From contig OU612074.1 in the NCBI GenBank assembly GCA_914767715.1, forward strand, positions 4,353,501 through 4,417,500: a DNA stretch of 64,000 nt. The letters run 5' to 3'. The notes beneath the pieces were generated by a model that saw only the letters and a list, made by a program, of their open reading frames with translations, ran no database searches and was not told the DNA's origin. The translations under genes and the position numbers were made by a program. The stretch's first letter is position 1, and each line of letters opens with the position of its first letter. This document shows, one piece after another, positions 24,257 through 34,390 of the stretch. The stretch comes from Membranipora membranacea (taxonomy: Eukaryota > Bryozoa > Gymnolaemata > Cheilostomatida > Membraniporidae).

Positions 24257-25180
24257 TGTGGTACGGGAAATCTCGAAAGGGTGGAACACCTGGCCGTTAC
24301 CTGGCTAGGGTTTGGTTCTCAGGCTAACGGTATCTAGCTAACCAAACTCACCATGAATGAGCTGAGAGAGGATAACTCCTGGGTAGAGAATTCCTGGATA
24401 GCTATCTTCAGCCTAGAGAGGGTCGTACTGGTGGCAAAGCCAACCTAGCAGAGCTGTTTCCTGAGGGTCGTACTGGTGGCAAAGCCAACCTAGCAGAGCT
24501 GTTTACTGAGGGTCGTACTGGTGGCAAAGCCAACCTAGCAGAGCTGTTTACTGAGGGTCGTACTGGTGGCAAAGCCAACCTAGCAGAGCTGGTGTCTCGA
24601 GTAGCTTACAAGCGGAGCTTGTAGCGGGTGCATTTATATCTGATAGTATACGTTGCGAAGCGGGATGTACCCTGACCTTGCCCTCTGAGCAGATTGAGCG
24701 GGACGCACCCGGAACCTGGACTGTGTAGCCTTAGCTATATGAGGTGTATTGACTATGTATTCAGACCGGACACTGAAACGCACTTGCTGGGAGTAATATT
24801 GGAAATGCGATAGACTGTCTGCGATAATACTGTAAGACGGTGCAGCCGTCTTAATATTGAGTTCCATGTCGATAATTGCTAAGATTAAATGTGTATAGAA
24901 TATATATTTATGATGTCCGTGAGATTGCTTCTGCAATAATTATATATATGTTGAAGCCGTCTACATGATATTGATAATATAATATGTTCCAGTTTAAATC
25001 AGGGTAGATAACCCTTTTCACATCTGAATGACTCCGTTTGACTTTGAATATTCTATATTTAGAATATTCAAAATTAGTAGGCATGATACATCCATTATAT
25101 TAGCAGACAGCAAGAGTTGTCCCCTCCATAATGCGTGTTACTGGGCTCGCTACATTATTTATAGCCTCAAAACTACCTCA
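24257..25180 (-). repeat. 3' LTR (924 bp)
   Basis: Begins TGTGGTACGGG and ends CTACCTCA on the + strand. Contains four copies of the 45-bp minisatellite. A 100-codon open frame present in both LTRs is not supported as a gene. Confidence 0.92.
24418..24597. repeat. 45-bp minisatellite, four units, in the 3' LTR
   Basis: Unit starts GAGGGTCGTACTGGTGGC. Four units here versus six in the 5' LTR. Confidence 0.95.
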
Positions 25181-25508
25181 GTTGCCTCAATATAAAATTA
25201 TGTGTGAAACACATCATATATTTTATTTTAATGCCCAGCAGATAAGAACTTTGGCTATCATAAACTACCAATTCCATTACTGTGGCTCTGTACATGCTGA
25301 AGTGAATTCTGTGAGTCACTGGTCTGGTGGGAATTGATAATAACTAAGGTGAGTAATATTTTCTATGTGTCATGTGTTCAGCAACACATTTGACTGACTG
25401 AAGAGAAATGGATAGTCATAGCATTATAATATAAAGATAAGTAGTTATGTATGTAGGCTCAATTCAGTCTGAGTCCAGCTAGTCCATGAAATAATAGCAG
25501 TCTTGATA
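25181..25508. other. Non-coding remnant between RNase H and the 3' LTR
   Basis: Where the integrase should be encoded there are only about 330 bases with no homology seen. The purine-rich tract expected before the 3' LTR is not obvious either. Confidence 0.55.
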
Positions 25509-26501
25509 TTATGATTGGTTTTTGATTGATCTGGATGGCCAACTTTGCCACAATAATAAATCAGGAGGTTTTCTATCCTCATCACTGTCATGTTGTATGA
25601 TGGGACTTTGTTTAACCATACTATCATCATTTCTGTTTCTTTTTCCTAGATTCTCAATGATAGGCATTAGATGTTGATATTCAGCTTGAGCCAGCACTAG
25701 TTCATCCGTGGATAGCCCAACGGAGAAGTCAACTGACCTGACGGTGAAACCACATTCATCCTCAGGTTCCTCACTCAGAGGTTGCTGCGATGCTGAAGGG
25801 AGTCGAGATAAAGCATCAGCATTAGAGTGCAGGCGACCTGGTCTATGAATCACATCAAATTTATATGAGCCCAGGACCTCCAACCATCTGGCTAGAATTC
25901 CCTGTGGATTCTTGAGATTGTGTAACCATATCAGAGAGTGATGGTCGACCCGACATACAAACTCTGACCCATACAGGTATGTATGGAAATGTCTTACGGC
26001 AGACACTAGTGCTAGCATTTCCTGTTTAGTCACTGGATATTTCTTTTGACTATCTGAGAGTCTTTTACTAAAGAAAGCAATGGGTTTTTCATCCCCATCC
26101 TTATCAATCTGAGCCAGTACAGCTCCCATAGCTTCACCACTACAGTCAGTGTCCAAAATGAAAGGTATTGTCCAGTCTGGGAATGACAGAGATGTGAAAC
26201 TCGCTAAACTGTCCTTTAATGTCTGGAATGCATTTTGGCATTCCTCATTCCACGCAAGTTTCCTTGACTGGTTTTTCTTTTTCAACAGGTCGAACAGAGG
26301 GACAGCAATCTCTGCAAACCTCTCCACAAACTTCCTGTAATACCCTGTGACACCAAGGAAACTTCTCAGCTCTTTAATGCAGGTAGGAGTGGACACTTCC
26401 TGAATTGCCTTTACTTTGGCTGGGTCGGTATGAATACCATCCTGATTAACGATATGGCCCAAAAACTCAACTTCCTGTTTGAGTAAATGTGTCTTAGACA
26501 C
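25509..26501 (-). pseudogene. pol, second part: RT thumb and RNase H
   Basis: Continuation of pol in another frame. FLGHIVNQDG and GYYRKFVERFAEIA are the RT connection, followed by the RNase H domain of Gypsy elements: LDTDCSGEAMGAVL, TKQEMLALV, RVDHHSL, then NADALSRLPS. The frame then ends with no integrase. The switch from the first pol frame is a one-base-type lesion around 26494-26510. Its position in the RT palm-thumb joint makes a programmed shift unlikely. Confidence 0.85.
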
Positions 26502-28893
26502 TTTGATTTAGATTGGCTTTTTGCAGCCGCTCTAACATGGTATCCAACCTGGTCAGATGTGTTTCTTCATCTGAACTGAAGACAATTATGTCGTCGAGAT
26601 ACACTAGTAGTGATTGCCATTGCAATCCTTGTAACACTTTCTCCATCAACCTTTCGAAGGTGGCTGGAGCACCACACAATCCCATACCGAGTACACGCCA
26701 TGTATAGACTCCGCTTTTGGTGCAAAAAGCTACCATTTCCTTAGCGTCAGGGCTTAAGGAGCACTGCCAATAACCAGATAAAAGGTCAAATGTGCTAAAA
26801 AGAGTTGCACCTCTCAGTGCCTCTAGTGAGTCGTCAATACGTGGTAGGGGTTGTGATGGAATATAAGTTGCTTTATTTAGCTTGCGGTAGTCCTGGACAA
26901 ACCGACTGGTTCCATCTTTCTTAGCTATCAGTAGAACAGGAGCACTATATGGTGACACTGTACGTTCAATGATGCCCTTTTTCAATAGTTCATCTACATG
27001 CTTTTCTATTTCTAGGTTAGCATGATATCCTACTCTATATGGAGGAAGCCTGATTGGTTGGGTGCCAGGTTTGAGCGTGATTTCATGAGGAACCAGATCA
27101 CAATAACCCATGTCATATGCATCCTTGGAAAACACATCCTGATATTTGACGAGGAGTTGTCTCATCTTTGACTTACTGTCAACTGAGATATATTCAGGTA
27201 AGGTGTCGAATAGGGGTTTGACATGGTCTGGCAAGACCGATTCTGAGTCAATGGGGACATCACAATTCTGGATGGTTGTGCCATTCCAGTCTAGTACCTC
27301 AGGTTCATGTATGTCAATAATGTTTCCATCAGTGAGGAAAGCTATTGGGGTGTCTTGGGCAATGTGGATGGCTTCTGCGGTTATGTTGGCAACTCTGAGT
27401 ACCAAACACTCTTTCACGTAGCATCTTGATGCAATTAGATTGTACGAATCAACTACTCTGAAGTTTGGCTCTATGAGTCCTCCGCCTTCTATGGTGGTGT
27501 GAGCATACATAGGTATAACTCTTTCTGAGTAGGCCTCAATGGTCACTGACCGAGCTGAGTAGCATGCACACGCTAGCCTGTCACCACTACTGTTCACTAG
27601 AGGTATAGATTGCTGTAGCATTCTGAGGTTCATTTCATTGAGGTCCAGTACACATCCAAATGCCACCAGAAAATCCATGCCAATGAAACCATTTTCAGTA
27701 ATGTCAGCCACCTCTATAAGTCCTAGCAAGTTTTCACTGCCCAACTTGACATTCACCTCATGCTTGCCATAACAAGATATAGGACTGCCAGTTGCAGTTT
27801 TACCCTTCGGTTTTCCAGGTTCACACTGACCATCTAGGATACCTAGCTTGATAGCATGCACTTTACTCAATATGGAGGTGGTAGCACCCGTGTCAAGCAA
27901 AAACACAGTTTTGTACCCATTTACCTCCACCGGTACATAAGGTGAGTATAAATCTGATCGCCGTATTCTTCTTACATCGATTAATTGATCATCAGAAGGA
28001 TCTGATTGCTGATATGGTAATACTTCTAATAATAAGTTCAGAGTTGTCTCCTCTTTTTCAAGAGGTAAACCTGATGCATGTAAATCAATCTTATCTGGTA
28101 TAACATAACCTGGAGATGGACCTGTGTTGCTAGACTCCAATTCAAATTCTGCTAGCTTAGATCCCATCTCACTAACCATAGCAATGGCCGGTTCAATGTT
28201 TACTTTGTCAGACTGAGCGTACTGCTGAACTACTGGGTTATCCATATCAGGATCCACTAATCGACTACTGGAAGAGTCGTTCATACTGGGTACATGAAAT
28301 CTGGTGACCTTTGCAGGACCACTATAAGGCAAAGTGAGTACCTGTATTACTCTTTTAACAACATTAGTAGGTTTCACTGAGGTGACCTCAAACATATCAG
28401 TTTTTGTCACTTCGTAGCCTTTTTGATACAATAGCTCTGCGGAAGGTAATTCACTCTTATCTGGTATAACATAACCTGGAGATGGACCTGTGTTGCTAGA
28501 CTCCAATTCTAATTCTGCTAGCTTAGATCCCATCTCACTAACCATAGCAATGGCCGGTTCAATGTTTACCTTTTTAGACTGAGCTCTCTGCTGAGATACT
28601 GAAGTACCAAGACTGTGATCAACTAATCGAGTCTTTGAAGTATCATGTATACTAGGAATACAGAACTGTGTAACCTTTGCTGGTTCACTATATGGCAAGG
28701 TGAGTACCTGTATAACTCTTCTAACAATGTTAGCAGGTTTCAGTGAGGTGACCTCAAACATATCAGTTTTTGTCACATCATAGCCATGTTGATACAATAA
28801 TTCCTTTGTTGGCTTTTCAGACAGTTTATGTTTCTGAGTCCCATTCCCTATTACTGCCTGATTGATTGTCCGGGAATGGGCAACCCGTTTCCC
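26494..28893 (-). CDS. pol, first part: duplicated N-terminal module, protease, RT
   Basis: Entered from gag by -1 frameshift at 28887-28893; the frame is open from that site on. Counting from position 28797, residues 1-122 and 123-244 are two copies of one module (VTKTDMFEVTS..., VIQVLTLPYS, NIEPAIAMVSEMGSKLAE). The aspartic protease follows with LLDTGATTS (DTG 302-304). The RT has PYRVGY, KKDGTSRFVQDYRKLN, FSTFDLLSGYWQ and the YLDD catalytic box at 733-736. The ORF then stops near 26494, where the homology changes frame. This is the Gypsy/Ty3 order (PR-RT-RH). Confidence 0.88.
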   Translation of the reverse strand, partial: GKRVAHSRTINQAVIGNGTQKHKLSEKPTKELLYQHGYDVTKTDMFEVTSLKPANIVRRVIQVLTLPYSEPAKVTQFCIPSIHDTSKTRLVDHSLGTSVSQQRAQSKKVNIEPAIAMVSEMGSKLAELELESSNTGPSPGYVIPDKSELPSAELLYQKGYEVTKTDMFEVTSVKPTNVVKRVIQVLTLPYSGPAKVTRFHVPSMNDSSSSRLVDPDMDNPVVQQYAQSDKVNIEPAIAMVSEMGSKLAEFELESSNTGPSPGYVIPDKIDLHASGLPLEKEETTLNLLLEVLPYQQSDPSDDQLIDVRRIRRSDLYSPYVPVEVNGYKTVFLLDTGATTSILSKVHAIKLGILDGQCEPGKPKGKTATGSPISCYGKHEVNVKLGSENLLGLIEVADITENGFIGMDFLVAFGCVLDLNEMNLRMLQQSIPLVNSSGDRLACACYSARSVTIEAYSERVIPMYAHTTIEGGGLIEPNFRVVDSYNLIASRCYVKECLVLRVANITAEAIHIAQDTPIAFLTDGNIIDIHEPEVLDWNGTTIQNCDVPIDSESVLPDHVKPLFDTLPEYISVDSKSKMRQLLVKYQDVFSKDAYDMGYCDLVPHEITLKPGTQPIRLPPYRVGYHANLEIEKHVDELLKKGIIERTVSPYSAPVLLIAKKDGTSRFVQDYRKLNKATYIPSQPLPRIDDSLEALRGATLFSTFDLLSGYWQCSLSPDAKEMVAFCTKSGVYTWRVLGMGLCGAPATFERLMEKVLQGLQWQSLLVYLDDIIVFSSDEETHLTRLDTMLERLQKANLNQSV
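28840..28893 (-). promoter_or_regulatory. gag-pol -1 ribosomal frameshift signal
   Basis: The slippery heptamer G GGA AAC (28893-28887) lies in the gag frame (CAG GGA AAC). Six bases later a perfect 9-bp stem can form: CCCATTCCC (28880-28872) with GGGAATGGG (28848-28840). The gag stop (28853-28851) lies in the loop, and the pol frame is exactly -1. Heptamer, spacer and stem match the known retroviral-type design. Confidence 0.8.
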
Positions 28894-30236
28894 TGGTGCT
28901 CACACTTGTTATCAAAGTGGGGGCCTCCACAGTGTCGACAAGGCTGACACACATATGGCATATGAGCCGCACCACAGTGTTTACACGGTCGTGTTATTCT
29001 TGGTTGAGTACCAGCGGTTGGGATAGTAGGTGATACATTCTTTTGCTCTATTGTAGACAGTGCCACAACTGGCGAGGATCTAGGAGGCTGAGATATTTGA
29101 CTCTGATTACGCCTGAAGGGCGAGTCATGACCGTACCATACATCATGGATGGCAGCTCTCTGTACGGCCTCCTCAAGAGTTTTCGGGCACTCCCGATTCA
29201 GCTCATATTTGATATGGACACTGGGCAAGGAGCGAATGAAATTACTGATGGTAATTTTCTCCCTTGTAAATTTGTCACAGTCATGATAGACAACTTCTAC
29301 CATCTTCCTTATGTCATTGGCTAGGTCGGAGATAGACTCATGCTGCCCCTTTTTCCGGCTATCTAGCAACACTGTATATTTTTGCACCAATAAATGGTTA
29401 CCATATCTGTTCTCTAATTTTTCAAATACTGTCCTGGAATCTGAGACCTGCTCATAGAGGATACACTCTTTAGCAGCACCAATTAGGCACTGTTTAAGCC
29501 ATAGAGTGATGATCTTCTCATCCTCCCAGCCGTTTAGCTCCACACATTCAGCAAACAACAGTTTGAATACGGTGAGATCACCAGAACCATCAAACTTAGG
29601 CAAGTCGCCAAGTGGTTTACAAGCTCTGGCTCTTCTTGGCAGGTCAACAACTGGAATTTCACATGGCCGTCTCCTAGGAGCAGGCACAGGACGCTGACTT
29701 GCAGAACTAGGTGCAAGAGTCTGATAAACGGTGTCAGGCTCTCTATGTATAGGCGATGACTGATGCTGATGGTCAGCACTAGCTAACCCATATACTATGG
29801 ATGACAGGTCAGTCATCCGTCTATCCATGTATTCCTGTATTTCTTTTGTATGTGCCTTATTTCTTTCCATGGCCGCCATCATCTCGCCATGATTCCGCTC
29901 AATGGAAGCTGATAAATTGGCTGACAGGTCCGTCAAACTGACAGTAGTGGATTGTTCGAATAAGCGACCTGGCTGAGGGCGGGTATCGTTAGCACCTTGC
30001 CTCTGCCCAGCAAGCTTATGACTAGGTATCTGAACCTGTTCAGTTCTTTCCAGAGCTGAGGCAAGCCAAGCGGGCTGCGATCTTCTAGTAGTCTGAGTTC
30101 TTGGCCGTGCTGACTGGCCTTGAGCAACTGGTCGATCTGTATTTGATGCCATTGTTTGTTTGCTTTTAGATTTTGCTGAGTCCGCACCAACGATAACCTC
30201 CGTACCTTTGTAATTAGGCCCACCCGAGGACGCCAA
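28851..30236 (-). CDS. gag (capsid and nucleocapsid)
   Basis: 461 codons as bounded here. The first codon of this frame is TTG and the frame is open back into the LTR, so the real start is unsettled. The middle (LTVFKLLFAECVELNGW, then FEKLENRYGN) is a retrotransposon gag capsid region. Two zinc knuckles sit at the C-terminus (C418-C421-H425-C430 and C433-C436-H440-C445). Both have CX2CX3HX4C spacing, one residue shorter than the usual CX2CX4HX4C. It packages element RNA into virus-like particles. The frameshift site to pol lies 14 codons before the stop. Confidence 0.85.
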   Translation of the reverse strand: MASSGGPNYKGTEVIVGADSAKSKSKQTMASNTDRPVAQGQSARPRTQTTRRSQPAWLASALERTEQVQIPSHKLAGQRQGANDTRPQPGRLFEQSTTVSLTDLSANLSASIERNHGEMMAAMERNKAHTKEIQEYMDRRMTDLSSIVYGLASADHQHQSSPIHREPDTVYQTLAPSSASQRPVPAPRRRPCEIPVVDLPRRARACKPLGDLPKFDGSGDLTVFKLLFAECVELNGWEDEKIITLWLKQCLIGAAKECILYEQVSDSRTVFEKLENRYGNHLLVQKYTVLLDSRKKGQHESISDLANDIRKMVEVVYHDCDKFTREKITISNFIRSLPSVHIKYELNRECPKTLEEAVQRAAIHDVWYGHDSPFRRNQSQISQPPRSSPVVALSTIEQKNVSPTIPTAGTQPRITRPCKHCGAAHMPYVCQPCRHCGGPHFDNKCEHQGNGLPIPGQSIRQ

Positions 30237-30240
30237 AGGC

Positions 30241-31254
30241 TGTGGTACGGGAAATCTCGAAAGGGTGGAACACCTGGCCGTTACCTGGCTAGGGTTTGGT
30301 TCTCAGGCTAACGGTATCTAGCTAACCAAACTCACCATGAATGAGCTGAGAGAGGATAACTCCTGGGTAGAGAATTCCTGGATAGCTATCTTCAGCCTAG
30401 AGAGGGTCGTACTGGTGGCAAAGCCAACCTAGCAGAGCTGTTTCCTGAGGGTCGTACTGGTGGCAAAGCCAACCTAGCAGAGCTGTTTACTGAGGGTCGT
30501 ACTGGTGGCAAAGCCAACCTAGCAGAGCTGTTTACTGAGGGTCGTACTGGTGGCAAAGCCAACCTAGCAGAGCTGTTTACTGAGGGTCGTACTGGTGGCA
30601 AAGCCAACCTAGCAGAGCTGTTTACTGAGGGTCGTACTGGTGGCAAAGCCAACCTAGCAGAGCTGGTGTCTCGAGTAGCTTACAAGCGGAGCTTGTAGCG
30701 GGTGCATTTATATCTGATAGTATACGTTGCGAAGCGGGATGTACCCTGACCTTGCCCTCTGAGCAGATTGAGCGGGACGCACCCGGAACCTGGACTGTGT
30801 AGCCTTAGCTATATGAGGTGTATTGACTATATATTCAGACCGGACACTGAAACGCACTTGCTGGGAGTAATATTGGAAATGCGATAGACTGTCTGCGATA
30901 ATACTGTAAGCCGGTGCAGCCGTCTTAATATTGAGTTCCGTGTCGATAATTGCTAAGATTAAATGTGTATAGAATATATATTTATGATGTCCGTGAGATT
31001 GCTTCTGCAATAATTATATATATGTTGAAGCCGTCTACATGATATTGATAATATAATATGTTCCAGTTTAAATCAGGGTAGATAACCCTTTTCACATCTG
31101 AATGACTCTGTTTGACTTTGAATATTCTATATTTAGAATATTCAAAATTAGTAGGCATGATACATCCATTATATTAGCAGACAGCAAGAGTTGTCCCCTC
31201 CATAATGCGTGTTACTGGGCTCGCTACATTATTTATAGCCTCAAAACTACCTCA
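30241..31254 (-). repeat. 5' LTR (1014 bp)
   Basis: Identical to the 3' LTR except for four substitutions seen by eye and 90 extra bases, which are exactly two more 45-bp minisatellite units. Promoter for the element. Confidence 0.92.
30402..30671. repeat. 45-bp minisatellite, six units, in the 5' LTR
   Basis: Same unit as at 24418-24597, six times. On the - strand it reads as a repetitive open frame that is not a gene. Confidence 0.95.
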
Positions 31255-31455
31255 AGCTGACCAGTCTGAACTGAAGTGAATGGCACAAGCTCCAGCAATA
31301 TTATGCTGAACATGAATTATATCAAGATAAGCACGTCTGAAAAGTGTGAACTGAAGATTTGAAATGAAAGACATATGAATTATATCAAGATAAGCATGTC
31401 TGAACCGAAGATTTGAAGTGAATGGCACAAGCTCCAGCAATATTATGCTGAACAT
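31255..31455. repeat. Degenerate tandem repeats upstream of the helicase gene, plus right TSD
   Basis: AGCTG at 31255-31259 is the right target duplication. The element landed inside a small tandem series: GAATTATATCAAGATAAGCA occurs at 24232-24251 (left of the LTR), 31314-31333 and 31377-31396. GGCACAAGCTCCAGCAATAT occurs twice (from 31281 and again near 31425). Before the insertion these repeats ran up to the helicase ATG. They could be subterminal repeats of the transposon that carries the helicase (inference). Confidence 0.75.
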
Positions 31456-31459
31456 GACT

Positions 31460-31962
31460 ACTAACACTGACACAGAGTACTGGGAATTCCCAAAAGGAAA
31501 CCGCCATAGTGGTTTAATAGCAGTAAGCCAATGGGAGAGTCGATGAACAAAGACGTCCCTTTTGTTTATTTGAAATATTATTTAGTTTATTGAAATACGA
31601 TTGAAAACAATGAAATAGACATTTTTTAAATACAGAAACAAAATATAACTTTGATTTTGATAAACAAAAACAGATTCAGTGAAGAAAAATTCATTATAAA
31701 AAGTATTTTTTGAAAGCTTCAGTTTGGGTTATCAACATGGCGTCAATGGCAGGATTCTGAGAGAAATTGGGAATCTTTCAGAACATTTTCATCCACAGCA
31801 CCTGTAAAAGAGCAAGTAGAGGATTGGAAACCATTGTAAAAGACACAGCTTATTAGAGTGAACAGAGTGCAAAAGTTTTAGTGAGTGATTTTGTTTGAAA
31901 CTCAAGTGTGCTACACCTTGAGAGGGAAAGGGGGTGGTTGATACTGGACATGCTTGTAACTC
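31460..31962. other. No gene recognised
   Basis: AT-rich, no coding homology or repeat structure seen. If the helicase belongs to a transposon, its right end should be here or further right. Confidence 0.4.
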
Positions 31963-31965
31963 CAG

Positions 31966-32465
31966 ATGCCTATGAGTATTAGGCTATTAGTTTATTGGCT
32001 TTGGCTTTTAAAATCAATAATTGTAGGGAATTCCCTTTCTGGGCGAGTAAAAGCCCCTGATATAGACTCTAATAGTATACTACTGAAGGAGATTAAAGTC
32101 TGGTCATATTTGTGTTTTTATAAAGAGTACAAAAGGCATAGAAAGTGTTAAATGTAAAGCGTAAAGCGATAACACAGCCATCTCAAATTCAAAAATTATT
32201 AGCATTTCTCATTTTGTTACTCCCTGTTTTTACGTAATCTTGTGTAGGTGTAGAAGTTTGGGGTAGTGTGACTTATACTCTGCAAGAATATATTAGGACT
32301 ACCAGGTGTCAATTAAACCCATCGTCTTGCCTTCCATCAAAATGATCATAAGATGCCTGACATCTGTACCTGTCAGCTGTGGCTGCTCATATAGAACTAT
32401 CTTATAGGCGTAATTACCAGACACTGTTGGCAGGGGAGTGGATGCAGGTGTCCACATTCACATAA
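31966..32465. repeat. Duplicated segment A (inverted copy at 62262-62752)
   Basis: About 500 bp nearly identical to the complement of 62262-62752. Shared text includes TTATTGGCTTTGGCTTTTAA and GGGAGTGGATGCAGGTGTCC. No coding homology. Confidence 0.85.
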
Positions 32466-33146
32466 CATCTGGGTGTTAGATATAGCTATAAGAAAAAGGC
32501 AAAGCAATTATGCTAGAATGAAGTTTTCAGAGAAACCACATAAGGATTATTTACCCTCAATGAGTAAATTCTGGCTAGCCTAGTTGGAGTCTTTATAAAG
32601 TTAAGAGGTTAAATTGAGTGAATTTTAGCCTTAAATTCAGCTATCTCAAGAGTGGCACCCAAATGGCAGGCGAACTTTTCCTTCTGCTGACACTTTACTT
32701 CTCTAGGGTAAATATAAGGGTAGAGCTGGAGAAATATTTTCTCTTGACATTGTCACACAACAGCTGGACGCCAAACCGAGGTACTATGAAGAGTAACTCA
32801 TCATAGATTTGACGAGTGACTTCAACACGATGTCCCCGACAAGACAGTACAAGACAAGACAAAAACTGCTACAGACAGTGGTACTTTTGTATAGTGAGTA
32901 AGTGGAGCTCAGCTCCACTTGGTTATAAACACCCTTCGTGAAGTGTAGCTGAGCTCCACTTCAATTTTCTTTATTCCCTTGATAAGCAGGGCTCTCAACC
33001 TAGGAGGATTCGAAACCTGAGTTTTGATATTACCATGTCGCATAGTGGTATTTTAAAGGTGTAAAACACCCTGAGCATAAACAGCTGAGGGTACGTGTGA
33101 GATGGCACCGAAATATTGAGGGTGAAACACCTGAGATTTGAAGATT
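32466..33146. other. Spacer between duplicated segments, with a palindrome
   Basis: Absent from the second copy. Contains AAGTGGAGCT-C-AGCTCCACTT, a perfect palindrome at 32900-32920, with a related sequence again at 32941-32961, and a GGGCTCTCAACC motif that recurs at 59930. Confidence 0.6.
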
Positions 33147-34390
33147 CACAGTATGTCAGCTGTCTAGAACACTTATATCATTCACATAAGGCTGTGGATA
33201 TTTTACATTATGGGGGATTCCCCGTTGCTAACAAACAGTATTCATTACACAGAATGCACAATCTGAAAGCTTTATCATAGCAATCTCAATCACCCTTCAT
33301 CAACAAGTTATAACTAATAGTTAACTACAATACCTTATTTGCGTTGGATAAGCCAGTCATGAGACACGTTCATAGCAAATTCATACCCCACTCACACTTG
33401 AGAACTGTTAGAGACACCAAAAGCTAAGGGAGGACTTCACTTAGGTATGTGTATTAGAAAATACGTTTCAAGATAGTGGTCTGCACTGAATATCCTTTTA
33501 CAATGGACTGCCTTCTCTGTAGTTTTTACAAGTCCAGTGGAAAGGCCTCTACAACCGGGGCATGCAACTGCTGGACTTGCTCAAACTAAAGAAGGCATGT
33601 GCTTTTAACAGCTGCGTTGCAATGATTATGTTTATTAGTAAATGATCATACTTAAACAAGTGTTATCTCTGAAACTAGGGGTTTTAGGAAAACTGATACA
33701 ACTAAACTCAATACAATCGATAGAACAGGCTCACCTCAAATCACTGTTACAAATGTCTGACTTGCTCAAGCAAGATCTTCTCAGTACCGAGCTATCAGTG
33801 GATTGTCCTCTCTACTAGCCGCCAGCCTTTTGGGTGACTCTACAAGTAATATAATTCTCTTATGAGTAATCTAGCTGTCCTCACGAGTATAGGCTACATG
33901 TTGCACAGAAAACAGTCATGAGTAGAGTCCCTTTCCCAATCCTGCCTACTTCTTTTTCTTTTGTTTTTTGGTTGTAGCGTCCTTCAAGTTTTTCATTGTT
34001 TTGAATGGATCCATAATATGTAATAATATATATGTATATATGTATTTGGTACAAAGGGATAATATGATTCCCCAGTATGAAATATGATAGTAGTCTGCAT
34101 GCATGTTTGCCGCTACGTGGCTGACTGGTTTTTGGCTGAGTCATGTTGTTTAAACCTTTGTACACAACTACATGTAATAATAGGAGTTGCCTTCCTTTTT
34201 ATGTGTGGTGGGGCAACTCCAAAGTAATATATGATTGGCTATTAGAATTTGACTAATATTCAATATAGCACTAGTGTGAATTTTCCAATGTAGTTTGCAG
34301 TTGCAGGAGTACTCCATTTTGACATATCCCTGCTACTGTATGTAGGCTTCGCGTTTGCAAACTTTGCTATGTTTTATTCATACTGCAGAT
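33147..34390. repeat. Duplicated segment B (direct copy at 62766-64000)
   Basis: At least 1.2 kb, high identity by eye, direct orientation; the second copy runs off the window end. No ORF with homology. Confidence 0.85.

Larger units (their letters stand above)
24257..31254 (-). mobile_element. Gypsy-type LTR retrotransposon, integrase lost
   Basis: A 6998-bp element with TG...CA LTRs (24257-25180 and 30241-31254) and a 5-bp target duplication. Genes on the - strand: gag, then protease, RT and RNase H by -1 frameshift. No integrase zinc finger or DDE core is found. Only about 330 non-coding bases separate RNase H from the 3' LTR, so the integrase end has been deleted. pol also carries a frame break near 26500. 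The LTRs differ by only four substitutions that I can find plus two minisatellite units, so insertion was recent. It lies in the 5' leader of the helicase gene, in the same orientation. Confidence 0.92.

Noticed and set aside
24634-24936. 100-residue open frame in both LTRs
   Set aside because: Conserved only because the LTRs are near-identical; no homology and located in a non-coding LTR.
30200-30240. tRNA primer-binding site just inside the 5' LTR
   Set aside because: A TGGCGTCC-like sequence is present, but its complement does not resemble a tRNA T-arm, so no primer can be named.
30392-30652. 86-residue repetitive open frame in the 5' LTR
   Set aside because: It is the 45-bp minisatellite translated; the unit is divisible by three so the frame stays open by chance.
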